The position numbers were made by a program, and so were the translations under genes. Source: Acidobacteriota bacterium (GTDB taxonomy: Bacteria > Acidobacteriota > Terriglobia > Terriglobales > Acidobacteriaceae). Taken from it: DNA of 53,930 nucleotides. Location: contig JABDHA010000017.1 of the NCBI GenBank assembly GCA_013285705.1, positions 1 through 53,930 of the forward strand. Reading direction: 5' to 3'. Shown piece by piece: positions 7,181-15,825 of this stretch. The notes under the pieces were generated by a model. The model was not told where the DNA came from. It did not search any database and saw nothing but the letters and a program-made list of their open reading frames with translations. The stretch's first letter is position 1; each line of letters begins with the position of its first letter.

Positions 7181-8618
7181 GGTCTCTGCCGAATCCGGCG
7201 GACTCGACCCATTGGTCTGGAAGATCACGGCCGTCGCGGTACTCGGCTCTTTTCTCGCGCAGCTCGATGCGACCATCGTCAACGTATCGCTCTCCAGTCT
7301 CGCCGTGGATCTGCACAGCAGCCTCACGGCGATTCAATGGGTCACCAGCGGCTATCTTCTGGCGCTCGCTCTTATGCTCCCGCTCAACGGCTGGCTCGTG
7401 GAGCGCATTGGAGCCAAATCTCTCTACCTCTGGTGTTTTTCGGCCTTCACGCTCTCCTCCGCCTTATGCGGTCTGGCCTGGTCCGCGAACTCGTTGATCG
7501 CATTTCGCATCCTCCAGGGCATGAGCGGCGGCCTGATGGCTCCGCTGACGCAGATGATGATGGCGCGTGCTGCCGGAAAGCATATGGCGCGCCTCATGGG
7601 CTACGCGGCTGTGCCAATCCTGATGGGGCCGATCCTTGGCCCGGTCATCGCCGGTGCCATTCTGCAACACGCCTCTTGGCGCTGGCTCTTCCTGGTCAAC
7701 GTGCCGGTCGGTGTATTGGCAATCGTCCTGGCGGTTCTCTTTCTGCCCAATGATCGCGAAGAGACCAGGTCAAGAAAACTCGATCTTCCTGGCTTCGCCC
7801 TGCTCTCTCCTGGACTCGTGCTCTTCCTGTACGGATCGGATCATCTGGGCAAGCGCACCGGTCTTACGACTCTCCTGATTTCCATCGTTCTGCTTGCGGC
7901 CTTCTTCAGGGTGGCCATTCGGAAAGGGGACAAGGCGCTCATCGATCTTCAGCTATTCAAGAGAAAAACCTTCTCTGCGTCCGCCACCACGCAGTTCATG
8001 TCGAATGGAATCTCGTTCGCGGGCCAAATGCTGATTCCGATCTATCTCATTCGCGCCTGTGGCCAATCACCGAGTGCGACGGGCTGGTTGCTGGCTCCGC
8101 TTGGAGTGGGGATGATCTGTTCCTATCCATGGATAGGAGCCCTGACGCAGCGGTTCGGAATACGAAAGGTATCGGCTGGAGGCGCATTTCTGGCCTTCGC
8201 AGCCACGCTGCCCTTTATCTGGCTGGCCAGTCACGGACTTGTATTCCCCGTGCTCGCGTGTGCTCTCTTTGTGCGTGGAATAGGCCTCAGCGCGGTCGGC
8301 ATTCCCTCCATCTCGGCTGCATACGTTTCTGTGAGGAAACAAGACCTGCCAATGGCAACAACCTCGCTCAACATTGTGCAACGTCTCGGCGGACCGACTT
8401 TGACTACGCTCTGCGCGACCTTCCTGGGATGGAGGTTGGGGATGGCACAGTCCGACGCCAGCCTCTCCAGCGCATTTACCTCTGCCTTTCTTCTACTCTG
8501 CGGATTGCACGCTCTCCTGTTTGCTGCCGCCCTGAGATTACCTCTTTCCCTGGACAAGGCGACAGAACAACCTCTTGCAGAAAAATCGCCTGCCTTATTG
8601 GAGATGATGTCCGAGTAA
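7173..8618 (+). CDS. DHA2-type (EmrB/QacA) MFS drug:proton antiporter
   Basis: The protein has 481 residues starting at TTG 7173, overlapping the preceding hydrolase gene by 8 bases. Many hydrophobic segments are evident, consistent with 12-14 membrane spans. Family motifs include FLAQLDATIVNVSL (DHA2 motif in TM1), WVTSGYLLALALMLPLNGWL, ERIGAKSLYLW (motif A loop) and FRILQGMSGGLMAPL (motif C-like stretch with the RxxQG motif). DHA2 pumps export hydrophobic drugs and dyes using the proton gradient across the inner membrane. Its pairing with a TetR regulator and a small hydrolase suggests a detoxification operon. The substrate cannot be read from the sequence. Confidence 0.9.
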   Translation: MPKVSAESGGLDPLVWKITAVAVLGSFLAQLDATIVNVSLSSLAVDLHSSLTAIQWVTSGYLLALALMLPLNGWLVERIGAKSLYLWCFSAFTLSSALCGLAWSANSLIAFRILQGMSGGLMAPLTQMMMARAAGKHMARLMGYAAVPILMGPILGPVIAGAILQHASWRWLFLVNVPVGVLAIVLAVLFLPNDREETRSRKLDLPGFALLSPGLVLFLYGSDHLGKRTGLTTLLISIVLLAAFFRVAIRKGDKALIDLQLFKRKTFSASATTQFMSNGISFAGQMLIPIYLIRACGQSPSATGWLLAPLGVGMICSYPWIGALTQRFGIRKVSAGGAFLAFAATLPFIWLASHGLVFPVLACALFVRGIGLSAVGIPSISAAYVSVRKQDLPMATTSLNIVQRLGGPTLTTLCATFLGWRLGMAQSDASLSSAFTSAFLLLCGLHALLFAAALRLPLSLDKATEQPLAEKSPALLEMMSE

Positions 8619-8974
8619 TTGAACTTGTGGAAGTCATTCACTCATTCGACGAGTCTAGGCAACGTCGATGTGTCAATCAAAATAGCGGGGACGGCTCGGT
8701 TGTTGCAAACCGCCGATTCAATCACCGAACGCCTCAGTTGCCCAGATCAACCTAAGTTATTCCCTTGGACGCAAAACCGGCTTTCCTCCAACATCCCCAC
8801 TGATCGGATAGTGTTCAGGAACTCCGACTTTCAACACCACCCTTAGAGACTGCTCCCGGCGTTTCAAGTGAGGCGATGCAATGAGCCAGACCTGCCGGAA
8901 ACGCTATTCTATCCAATGACGGTTTCCCGATCCGGTAGCGATCTTCGGCAGGCGATTCGCGAGCGAGGCCCCAA
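8619..8974. other. Intergenic region without a recognisable gene
   Basis: I see no convincing coding sequence, RNA gene or strong hairpin here. The last bases (GAGCGAGG at about 8961-8968) may serve as ribosome site for the permease that follows. Confidence 0.5.
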
Positions 8975-10378
8975 TTGGTAAACGCAAAACTCAAGCGCGC
9001 CCTCGGCTTCCGCGACCTCATCTTGTTTTACGTCGTCTCTGGGCTCAGCCTTCGCTGGATTGCCACGGCCGCTGCGACCGGGCCCTCGGCTATCGCTGTC
9101 TGGTTCACTGCTCTGTGCGGATTTTTTCTGCCTCTGGCAGCGTGCGTGCTCGATCTCTCGTCGCGCTATCCGGCGGAGGGCGGCTTGTATATCTGGACAC
9201 GCGAGGCCTTCGGTCCTTTTCCCGCATTTATGTCAGCCTGGACCTACTGGATGAGCAACCTGCCATATTTCCCTGCCATTTTGTTTTTTGCGGCGAGCAG
9301 CCTGCTCTATCTCGGCGGCCCCATGAAGAGGTTGGCCGACTCGCCGCTTTACTTCCTTGCTTTTACCGTAGTGATGCTGGCGCTGATTACGTTGATGAAC
9401 GTGGTGGGCCTGAACACAGGCAAGTGGCTCAACAACCTGGGAGCTATCGGGACCCTGATTCCCGCGCTCATTCTCGTTGCGCTTGGAATCATCTCGTTTT
9501 TACGCTTTGGCTCCGCAACGCATTTTACGGTTGGTGCGATGGTGCCAAGGCCGCGAATGAAGAATTTTATCTTCCTCTCGACTATTTTCTTCGCCTTCGG
9601 CGGATGTGAGGCCGCTTCGTTCATGGGCGAAGAGATTCGCGAGCCGCGACGCGTGATTCCCCAATCCCTTTTCCTCGCCGGATTCATTCTCGCGGTCGGA
9701 TATATCGCTGGAACACTTTCGCTGCTTGTCGCGCTGCCCCCCGAAAACATCAGTGGACTGAGCGGCTTCCTGACGGCCATCGACCTGCTGGCACGGCACA
9801 TCAGCCTGTCGGCTCTAGTCGCTCCTATCGCGGCGCTCGTGGCCATCAGCAACATTGGCGCGGCCAGCGCGTATCTCTCGTCGACTGCGCGGCTGCCCTT
9901 CGTTGCCGGAGTGCACCGTTACCTGCCGGCCGCATTCGGCCGCGTCCATCCGCGCTTCCGCACGCCGCATGTGGCCCTTATGTCGTATGGCGCTGCCGGA
10001 ATTGTTTTCGGCGTGCTCGGCCAGGCAGGTGCGAGCATCAGAGGCGCTTACGACATGCTGGTGGCGATGGGGGTGATTACCTACTTCATTCCTTATCTAT
10101 TTCTGTTTGCGTCGGCAATTCGCCTGCAATCGCAACCGCTGGCCCCCGGGTCGTTCCGTCTGCCGGGCGGCAAGCGTTCGATCGTTACGCTCGCGTGGAT
10201 TGGATTTCTATCCACGGCTTGTACCATCGTCCTATCACTCTTTCCCGCAGAGGACGACGCGCATCCAAGCCTTACCTTTTTCAAAATCGTGATCATGACG
10301 CTTGTGCTGCTGGTCGCTGGCGTTGCAATCTATCGTTCAAGCCGCAGACCGCAGCAGCCCGATATTTCCAGTCAATGA
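8975..10378 (+). CDS. APC-superfamily amino-acid/amine permease
   Basis: The protein has 467 residues starting at TTG 8975 (VNAKLKRALGFRDL). About 12 hydrophobic spans are visible. Typical APC features are the N-terminal GFRDLILFYVVSGLSLRWI, the substrate-pocket glycine stretches, LSSRYPAEGGLYIWTREAFG (the conserved PxxGGxYxW motif after TM2) and FGGCEAASFMGEEIREPRR (TM6-loop motif). It should import an amino acid or amine across the inner membrane. The Rieske oxygenase gene starts 44 bases after its stop on the same strand. Because that enzyme resembles choline monooxygenase, a quaternary amine or related amine is a reasonable but unproven substrate. Confidence 0.88.
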   Translation: MVNAKLKRALGFRDLILFYVVSGLSLRWIATAAATGPSAIAVWFTALCGFFLPLAACVLDLSSRYPAEGGLYIWTREAFGPFPAFMSAWTYWMSNLPYFPAILFFAASSLLYLGGPMKRLADSPLYFLAFTVVMLALITLMNVVGLNTGKWLNNLGAIGTLIPALILVALGIISFLRFGSATHFTVGAMVPRPRMKNFIFLSTIFFAFGGCEAASFMGEEIREPRRVIPQSLFLAGFILAVGYIAGTLSLLVALPPENISGLSGFLTAIDLLARHISLSALVAPIAALVAISNIGAASAYLSSTARLPFVAGVHRYLPAAFGRVHPRFRTPHVALMSYGAAGIVFGVLGQAGASIRGAYDMLVAMGVITYFIPYLFLFASAIRLQSQPLAPGSFRLPGGKRSIVTLAWIGFLSTACTIVLSLFPAEDDAHPSLTFFKIVIMTLVLLVAGVAIYRSSRRPQQPDISSQ

Positions 10379-10422
10379 AGGAGAAAGGCCGCCACCGGCT
10401 GTGCAGGTGAAAGGACCAACGC

Positions 10423-11541
10423 ATGACCCAATCTCTCGCAGAGCTGTTGGATTTGTACAACGCCGCCGCTCCCCTTGAAGACGCGTATACGATTCCCGCT
10501 CCGTGGTATCTGGATCGGCGCATCGAGCAGGCTGAGCGCGAGGAGGTCTTCGGCGCAAACTGGATCGCCGTTGGCCGCATCGACCAGGTCGCGGTGGACG
10601 GCCAGTTTTTTACGGTTGAAATTGCCGGCGAGCCGCTCGTCGTGGTGCGCGGATCGGACGGCGAGTTGCGCGCTTTTTTTAATGTCTGCCGCCACCACGC
10701 GGCTGCTGTTGTGAATGCGCCGTTTGGAACCCTGCAACAGTTGCGCTGTCCTTATCACGGGTGGACCTACGGGCTTGACGGATCACTGAAAGGCGTTCCG
10801 GAGTTTGCAGGCGTACGCAATTTCGATCGCGAAGCCAACGGACTTATCCCTGTACGCGTAGAGACCTGGGAGCACTTCGTCTTCGTCACTTTCAACCCTA
10901 GCGCGGCCGCCCTTATTGCTTTTCTCGGCGACCTGCCGGGGCGCATCGCAACGCTCGACTTATCCAATCTTCATTTTTTCGCACGCAAAACCTACACGCT
11001 CGCGTGTAACTGGAAGGTCTACGTGGACAACTATCTCGACGGTGGCTACCACGTGCCTCACTTGCACAAAGGCCTAAATAGTGTGCTCGACTACAAGGAA
11101 TACACGATTGAAAACAGCGAACACTATTCCCTGCAATCGAGCCCGATGGTGAGTTCGGAGGAACACGAATCGTTTGCCGCCACGCGCACCGGCGACCGCG
11201 CGTACTATTACTGGCTATATCCCAACTTCATGATCAATATTTACGAGGGCGTGATGGATACTAACCTTGTGCTACCGCTGGCGACCGACCGCTGCCTCGT
11301 GCAGTTCGATTTTTTCTTCAAGGATGTGAGCAACGGAGCGCGGCCAGCAAACACCAAGAGCGTGGCCGTCAGCGATCGCATTCAGGACGAGGATGTAGAT
11401 ATTTGTGAAAGCGTGCAGCGGGGCCTGCGCTCGCGCGCGTATCGAATGGGACGGCTATCGATGCGGCGCGAGGGTGGGGAGCATTTGTTTCATCGACTTC
11501 TGGCGGCGGACCTGCGGCGAGCGGGGAACTCAAGCTGCTGA
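10423..11541 (+). CDS. Rieske non-heme iron oxygenase, choline-monooxygenase-like
   Basis: The protein has 372 residues. The N-terminal Rieske domain binds a [2Fe-2S] cluster through C89-R-H91 and C109-P-Y-H112 (NVCRHHAA, CPYHGWTYGLDG). The C-terminal catalytic domain contains DNYLDGGYHVPHLHKGL, whose His210 and His215 are the expected mononuclear iron ligands. The DNYLDGGYHVP wording is very close to the choline monooxygenase group. The far end (RREGGEHLFHRLLAADLR) matches the normal end of the family, so the protein appears full length. Reductase partners are not encoded nearby. With the upstream APC permease it may form an uptake-and-oxidation pair for an amine or aromatic acid; the substrate is inference. 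Confidence 0.88.
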   Translation: MTQSLAELLDLYNAAAPLEDAYTIPAPWYLDRRIEQAEREEVFGANWIAVGRIDQVAVDGQFFTVEIAGEPLVVVRGSDGELRAFFNVCRHHAAAVVNAPFGTLQQLRCPYHGWTYGLDGSLKGVPEFAGVRNFDREANGLIPVRVETWEHFVFVTFNPSAAALIAFLGDLPGRIATLDLSNLHFFARKTYTLACNWKVYVDNYLDGGYHVPHLHKGLNSVLDYKEYTIENSEHYSLQSSPMVSSEEHESFAATRTGDRAYYYWLYPNFMINIYEGVMDTNLVLPLATDRCLVQFDFFFKDVSNGARPANTKSVAVSDRIQDEDVDICESVQRGLRSRAYRMGRLSMRREGGEHLFHRLLAADLRRAGNSSC

Positions 11542-11938
11542 GAACTGAATCCGTCACATCGTTGAGATCAAACCGATGAAGAACGCACCCGGCAAACGGG
11601 ATTCTTGTTCCTTTTGCGTCTATGAGTGTCCTCCATGCGCCGGCATACTATTTGAGAATCTTCGTGGGTTGCCCGACCAAGTTTGAAAACCCTTCAATCT
11701 GTTGACTTTCGGCCTGGATCCTTCGCTCAGTCACTTGGACGAGACGGTTTCTCTTTACCGAGCTGCACCAGTCCAAGTGGCCGTATACCGGCTTCTCGGA
11801 CGTTGGCTCCGAACCTCCCGAAAGTCCAGTTTTGAGCAAGTTCGGCTCGTCCGAAGTGAAGTTACTGAAAACCGTTTTCCGTCAGAAGAGTGTTGCGGCG
11901 AGCCGAGCGGGATTGACGGTGTTCCTGGACGCCCGTAC
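11542..11938. other. Intergenic region, no gene recognised
   Basis: No convincing gene. A 63-codon open frame on the minus strand (11648-11839) has no recognisable similarity or ribosome site, and I leave it out. Confidence 0.4.
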
Positions 11939-12193
11939 CTAGGTGGCATTGCTGAGCTGGATTGTCAGCTCCGGTGCCGCGTGCTTCTCAATACGAACTC
12001 GAAGCTGGTAAATATCCAAGCCCGGCGCCGACAGCCGGATGTAAAACAGTTTTCCAGTTGCCGGTTTTTCCAGCGAGAAGTATCCCTTCTCGTCGGTCTT
12101 TGTTGAGGCTAGAACGGTCTTCCAATTCGAGCTACACAGTTCGACCGTAACGACATTTGCCGGCGCGTTTGTTCCCCCAACCTCAGCATGGCC
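11939..12193 (-). pseudogene. Fragment of an exported protein with a carboxypeptidase-regulatory-like domain
   Basis: Reading on from the IS30 fragment in the same frame, this piece encodes GHAEVGGTNAPANVVTVELC, then STKTDEKGYFSLEKPATGKL and FYIRLSAPGLDIYQLRVRI. That is a transthyretin-like, carboxypeptidase-regulatory-type beta sandwich (the DEKGYFSL motif is typical). The domain ends with a normal stop at 11939, but its own signal peptide and start are missing. It has been joined after residue 143 of the open frame to transposase sequence. Alone it would be the C-terminal half of a secreted acidobacterial protein. Confidence 0.65.
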
Positions 12194-12391
12194 CGCAAGC
12201 GTGAGCGTTCGCTGCGAGCGGTGACGAATGGCTGGAGCTATCCCGCCGTGCTGCGACAACAGGAACTGAATCGAGCCATGGTCCTTGCCAAAAGCATGAC
12301 CAATCTCATGCAACGACTCTCCCGCCTTCCAACGGCGCCAGATGTCAGTCCTCTGCGCCCCAGAAAGACCATTCCGTCTTCCTTGTCTCAT
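12194..12391 (-). pseudogene. N-terminal fragment of an IS30-family transposase
   Basis: From ATG 12391 the frame encodes MRQGRRNGLSGAQRTDIW, then RRWKAGESLHEIGHAFGKDH and IRHRSQRTLTLA. This is the N-terminal helix-turn-helix of IS30-type transposases, including the following Arg-rich ALTLAEREEI-like site, which is cut off here after TLTLA. No DDE catalytic domain follows; the frame passes directly into a carboxypeptidase-regulatory-like domain. The result is a 66-residue DNA-binding remnant in an in-frame chimera of 150 residues. Confidence 0.75.
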
Positions 12392-12666
12392 AAACACCAC
12401 CTTCACATCAGATGGTGTTGCATCGACCGGTTGAGACCGCCCACGTTTTCGGTAAATTGCCCAGGCCCGACGTCTGGTTTCGAAGAAGTGAATGTGAACT
12501 CGGGTTCCAGCCTCCTGCAACGTCTGATTCAGGTAAATCTGCGCGTGTCGCCGTCTGGAGACTTGAACTTGCTCAAAACACGCGGAATAGAGCAAGAAAT
12601 TCGTTGTCACGATCATTGACATGGAATTATGCTCTGAATTGCTAAACTGGAATAAGAGGTTCAGAG

Positions 12667-12697
12667 AAAGCCGCCGTCAAAAGCGGGCTTTTTATCT
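12667..12697 (+). terminator. Terminator-like hairpin with no obvious gene upstream
   Basis: AAAGCCGC (12667-12674) pairs, with one bulge, with GCGGGCTTT (12682-12690 region) and is followed by a T-rich run. The A-rich leader just upstream (CTAAACTGGAATAAGAG, about 12645-12661) resembles that of the terminator at 3021-3050. No plus-strand gene ends here. Confidence 0.5.
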
Positions 12698-13095
12698 TAC
12701 GAGCGCCGGCCACTGCACCCACGTCATCCTGAGCAGAGCGAAGGATCGCAACGGTTCAAAACAAAGACCAAGGATGTATCTGGACGGAGAATATTCCTCT
12801 CACTGCAGTTTGAAATGCAGCTAACTCCCTGATTTTGAACGAATTTACGAAAAAATACCCTAGGGAGGGGGTGGAGTGAATCGCGGTCAGAAAGTACCGT
12901 CTTAGCGCGGGTGATGCAGTTCGACGGAAAGCAGATTCCCGAGCACAGGGGCAATCATCTTTGAGGATGAACCAGACAATGCAGGTAAAGATACTTCAGG
13001 TCAATTCGCGCTGTAGCTTGGAATCTCTCAGAGCCAGGATTTGGCTTACCACCGCAAAGTTGACTGGAACCTGCCTGACGTCTTATCCCTCTTCC
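12698..13095. other. Intergenic region with a likely dispersed repeat
   Basis: No gene is supported. CATCCTGAGCAGAGCGAAGG at about 12725-12744 resembles a dispersed repeat that I associate with acidobacterial intergenic DNA; copy number cannot be checked in this window, where it occurs once. Confidence 0.3.
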
Positions 13096-13152
13096 TAAAC
13101 GCCTACCCGCCCCATCGACGTGAACGAGTCGATGGGGCCGGGAATGCGTTTA
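13096..13152. repeat. Long imperfect hairpin downstream of the S53 peptidase gene
   Basis: The inner stem CCCCATCGAC (13110-13119) pairs perfectly with GTCGATGGGG (13128-13137). The outer arms TAAACGC (13096-13102) and GCGTTTA (13146-13152) also pair, giving a stem of about 24 bp with a few mismatches and an 8-base loop. It lacks a T-run on either side, so it is not a classical terminator. It may stabilise or end the minus-strand peptidase mRNA (stop at 13200), or be a palindromic repeat unit. Confidence 0.6.
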
Positions 13153-13199
13153 AGGATAGGACACCCATTTCGTACTTAAAGTGGAGCCCACTGCTAGTT

Positions 13200-15197
13200 C
13201 TATGGGATGAGGGTGATCACGGATCCCATCTTTGGCGTTCCGATCCCGGTGGATAGATCGTATCCAGGAGTGGTTGGGAAGATGCCGTTGTTGTTGACTG
13301 TCTGACCTTTGCCAGTGATGTCGTGGAAGTATCCGTTGGCATCGATGTTGAACAGTAGATAGAGCAGCGGGTTCGCGTTACCTATGCGGGTGTGATAAAG
13401 GCTGTCGTGGTTGGCAATGATCGCCGACCAGAATGGCGATGAAAGGCTGGTGCCCCCAATGCCGAACCAGCCCGCCGGCGTTTGGAACTGGCTGAACTCG
13501 CCGCATACGCTGAAGGGCGTATTACTGTTGCCCGTGCAGTATTCCGCATAGGGTGTGTTTGCGTCCGCGTTGATCGAAACGTCCGGCACCTCGCGACACG
13601 GCTTCCCTTTTGCTGCCAGGGAGCACTGTGTCGTTCCGTTCCCGAACGTTGTGTTGGGGTTGTTAACGCCTGGCCCGAACTGGTAGGCGGGACGACCCCA
13701 GAATTGGCTGTTGCCGCCACCGCCCGCGCCCCCGGCAGCGCACCAATCGAACCCTGTCAGACCGTCCGATCCCGGGCCTGCGTTACAGAGGTTGAGGACA
13801 TTCCAAACGGTCTCGACGCCGTTCGGATAATTCGGATTCGGGTTTGCATTGGGATTGAAGGTTTCTAACGAGGTGCCACCGACGCTCGTGACCCAGGGTT
13901 GGGACGGAGGGTCGAGGACGTTTGCGAGGGTCGTTCCGTCACTCCGGATGCAGGAGAAAGCGCCGGTATCGCCTGCTGCGCCAAAGACGCTTTGCCCCTG
14001 GAGCGCCATCTGCTCGAAGATCACATTCTCAGCCTGGACGTATGCTGCTCCGGCATCATTCTCACAGACCGCCCAGCTGGAGCTGACAACGTCGGCCGTG
14101 TCATCGTTTGCGATTTTTGTATACTCGTCGAGTTCAGTCTGTCCGGTGAAATCGTTTGGTGCGTTGTAAACAAGAAGGCGACGCGCATTGGGTGAAATCG
14201 CCAACTGCATTTCTATGTCGGCGTCCACCTCAATGTCTCCGGAGTATCCGTTGAAACTCGCTGGACAGGTATCGCCCACCGGGCAGATGGGGCTGAGCGG
14301 GCCACCGTCGACGGTGATGTCGTCCAGGGGCGCCTTGTAGCTCGCACCGTAAAAGAACTTTGCCCAGGTTTGTATATCGGATTGCTGGTAAGCGGAAAGT
14401 TCAAAGACGGCAAGGTCCACGCCGGCGCCCTTCGCCAGTGGTCCCAGATTTAGCGCACCATAGATCGCGTTGTCCTGGGATGGCGTCAGACCATTGCATC
14501 CGGGACCGCCACCATAACCAAACGCAAAGCCTGAGATGCCAAGAGCCGCGTTGGCTAGCTGCTCCTCAGTCGGATAGGGAGTCTCACAGCTTGGAGTGGG
14601 CGGCGGAGCGGTTTGCTTCATCGGCCGTGACCTCATGGACTGGAAGCGAACCGTGTTGGAAAGGCCTATGACGCCGCGCACTTGTGAGGCCACGCTTACA
14701 GGCAGCTGAATTTCTGAATCATTTGAGAAATAGTCAATGCCTTTGCGGTTACGGTAAGTGCGAATGTTGGTTCTGAATATGTTCTCAACCATGCTGCTCG
14801 GTCCGCTGACGCGGATGAGGAATGGGGATGAAGATGCTTCGACCTGCAATCCACTTTTGCCCAGATAGTCGGTGACGGCTTTGATCTGCTGACGGGTGGG
14901 AGCAAAGCGCGAATAGAACTCTCCCGGTGCGAGCCAGTGCTGATAGGTTTTGCTCTGCGGGTTGTAGCGATCTGCGAGGAGGTCGGAGAGGGCCGACTCG
15001 TTTCTTGGCGCCAGAACAACGTCGACCTCCATGTTTGCGCTGGTGAAGTCGCCGGTGACGGGATCGGTTGTGGGTGTAAAGCTGCCGTGAACGGCGGAGA
15101 AGGTGGTGCGTTGTGCTACGGAGAGAGTTGCTGACACACTCAAAAACAGTGTCAGCATGGAAAGAGAACTACAAAACCTTTTTGCTACACAAGTCAT
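13200..15197 (-). CDS. Exported S53-family (sedolisin/kumamolisin-like) serine-carboxyl peptidase
   Basis: The protein has 665 residues from ATG 15197, which sits 5 bases after AGGAGG (a GTG one codon earlier is too close to the site). A signal peptide (LSMLTLFLSVSATLSVAQ) is followed by a pro-kumamolisin activation domain (about 40-185; YQHWLAPGEFYSRFAPT is typical). The catalytic domain shows SGDIEVDADIEM (Glu and Asp four residues apart) and GGTSLSSPFW (nucleophilic Ser585 counted from the GTG). The C-terminal DITGKG...GYDLSTGIGTP is the calcium-binding site of the family. Such enzymes are self-processed acid-active endopeptidases secreted for protein degradation. A hairpin follows the gene. 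Confidence 0.92.
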   Translation of the reverse strand: MTCVAKRFCSSLSMLTLFLSVSATLSVAQRTTFSAVHGSFTPTTDPVTGDFTSANMEVDVVLAPRNESALSDLLADRYNPQSKTYQHWLAPGEFYSRFAPTRQQIKAVTDYLGKSGLQVEASSSPFLIRVSGPSSMVENIFRTNIRTYRNRKGIDYFSNDSEIQLPVSVASQVRGVIGLSNTVRFQSMRSRPMKQTAPPPTPSCETPYPTEEQLANAALGISGFAFGYGGGPGCNGLTPSQDNAIYGALNLGPLAKGAGVDLAVFELSAYQQSDIQTWAKFFYGASYKAPLDDITVDGGPLSPICPVGDTCPASFNGYSGDIEVDADIEMQLAISPNARRLLVYNAPNDFTGQTELDEYTKIANDDTADVVSSSWAVCENDAGAAYVQAENVIFEQMALQGQSVFGAAGDTGAFSCIRSDGTTLANVLDPPSQPWVTSVGGTSLETFNPNANPNPNYPNGVETVWNVLNLCNAGPGSDGLTGFDWCAAGGAGGGGNSQFWGRPAYQFGPGVNNPNTTFGNGTTQCSLAAKGKPCREVPDVSINADANTPYAEYCTGNSNTPFSVCGEFSQFQTPAGWFGIGGTSLSSPFWSAIIANHDSLYHTRIGNANPLLYLLFNIDANGYFHDITGKGQTVNNNGIFPTTPGYDLSTGIGTPKMGSVITLIP

Positions 15198-15825
15198 CAC
15201 GTCCTCCTGGTAGTCATGGCACTACGAAGCCGTGCCCGAATGAATGGCATGGCGATATCGATTCGAATTGAGAGCGTTTTCCTGGAATGGGCCGGTCGAA
15301 GGGGGGATCAACGACCGACAACGTTAGCGTTGCATCGTAACGCTGTCAAGATGAAAAAGCGGAAATCGTGGACTGTTCATTTCGATTGTGAGACGGCTTG
15401 TCGCCATTGTTTATCAATCAGTTATGTCCGTTCGCCGAGGAAACTAACAACCGACGATCCGTTGTTCCTGACGCTGGGCAGGGCTTATCAAGAGCGCCAA
15501 AGCGAATCGAACACCCATCCGGGATAGATACCGGATGGGTGAGACTTTACTCGCAAAACGAACGATCCATAGAATCCTTGTTTACCTTGTGCGCTTACTC
15601 TAAGCGGGCATACAAGACGAGCTCTGCGTTCGGTTTCTCTCTGTGCCGGGGTCTCCTGCGCAGGGTTCGATGGGATACAACATTACCCGTCCACTCTGGA
15701 AATTCAAAGCAGGCGACCCTACGATCGTGTGAGGAGAGCGCGGTCACGCCATTCGCTGAAGCTTGAGCTGATTTCCACTGAATGGCGAATCAGAATCGCG
15801 CTGCGACGATTGTCACTATCCCGGC
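15198..15825. other. Intergenic region with one perfect hairpin
   Basis: I find no convincing gene in these roughly 630 bases. The only notable structure is the hairpin at 15512-15541, annotated separately. Confidence 0.45.
15512..15541. terminator. Perfect 11-bp hairpin between the S53 peptidase and AhpD-like genes
   Basis: CACCCATCCGG (15512-15522) pairs with CCGGATGGGTG (15531-15541) across an 8-base loop. It may terminate the minus-strand transcript of the AhpD-like gene ending at 15826, but there is no clean T-run, so the role is uncertain. Confidence 0.45.

Noticed and set aside
6413..7327. 304-codon minus-strand frame over the hydrolase gene
   Set aside because: It overlaps both tetR and the hydrolase, shows no domain, and crosses the operator region; it is a GC-rich shadow frame.
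12188..12619. 143-codon plus-strand frame opposite the IS30 chimera
   Set aside because: The minus-strand frame carries a recognisable IS30 domain; the plus-strand translation has no similarity pattern and is its shadow.
15655..15685. GGTTCGA-like T-loop motif on the plus strand
   Set aside because: The neighbouring bases do not form a T-stem and no other tRNA arms are found.
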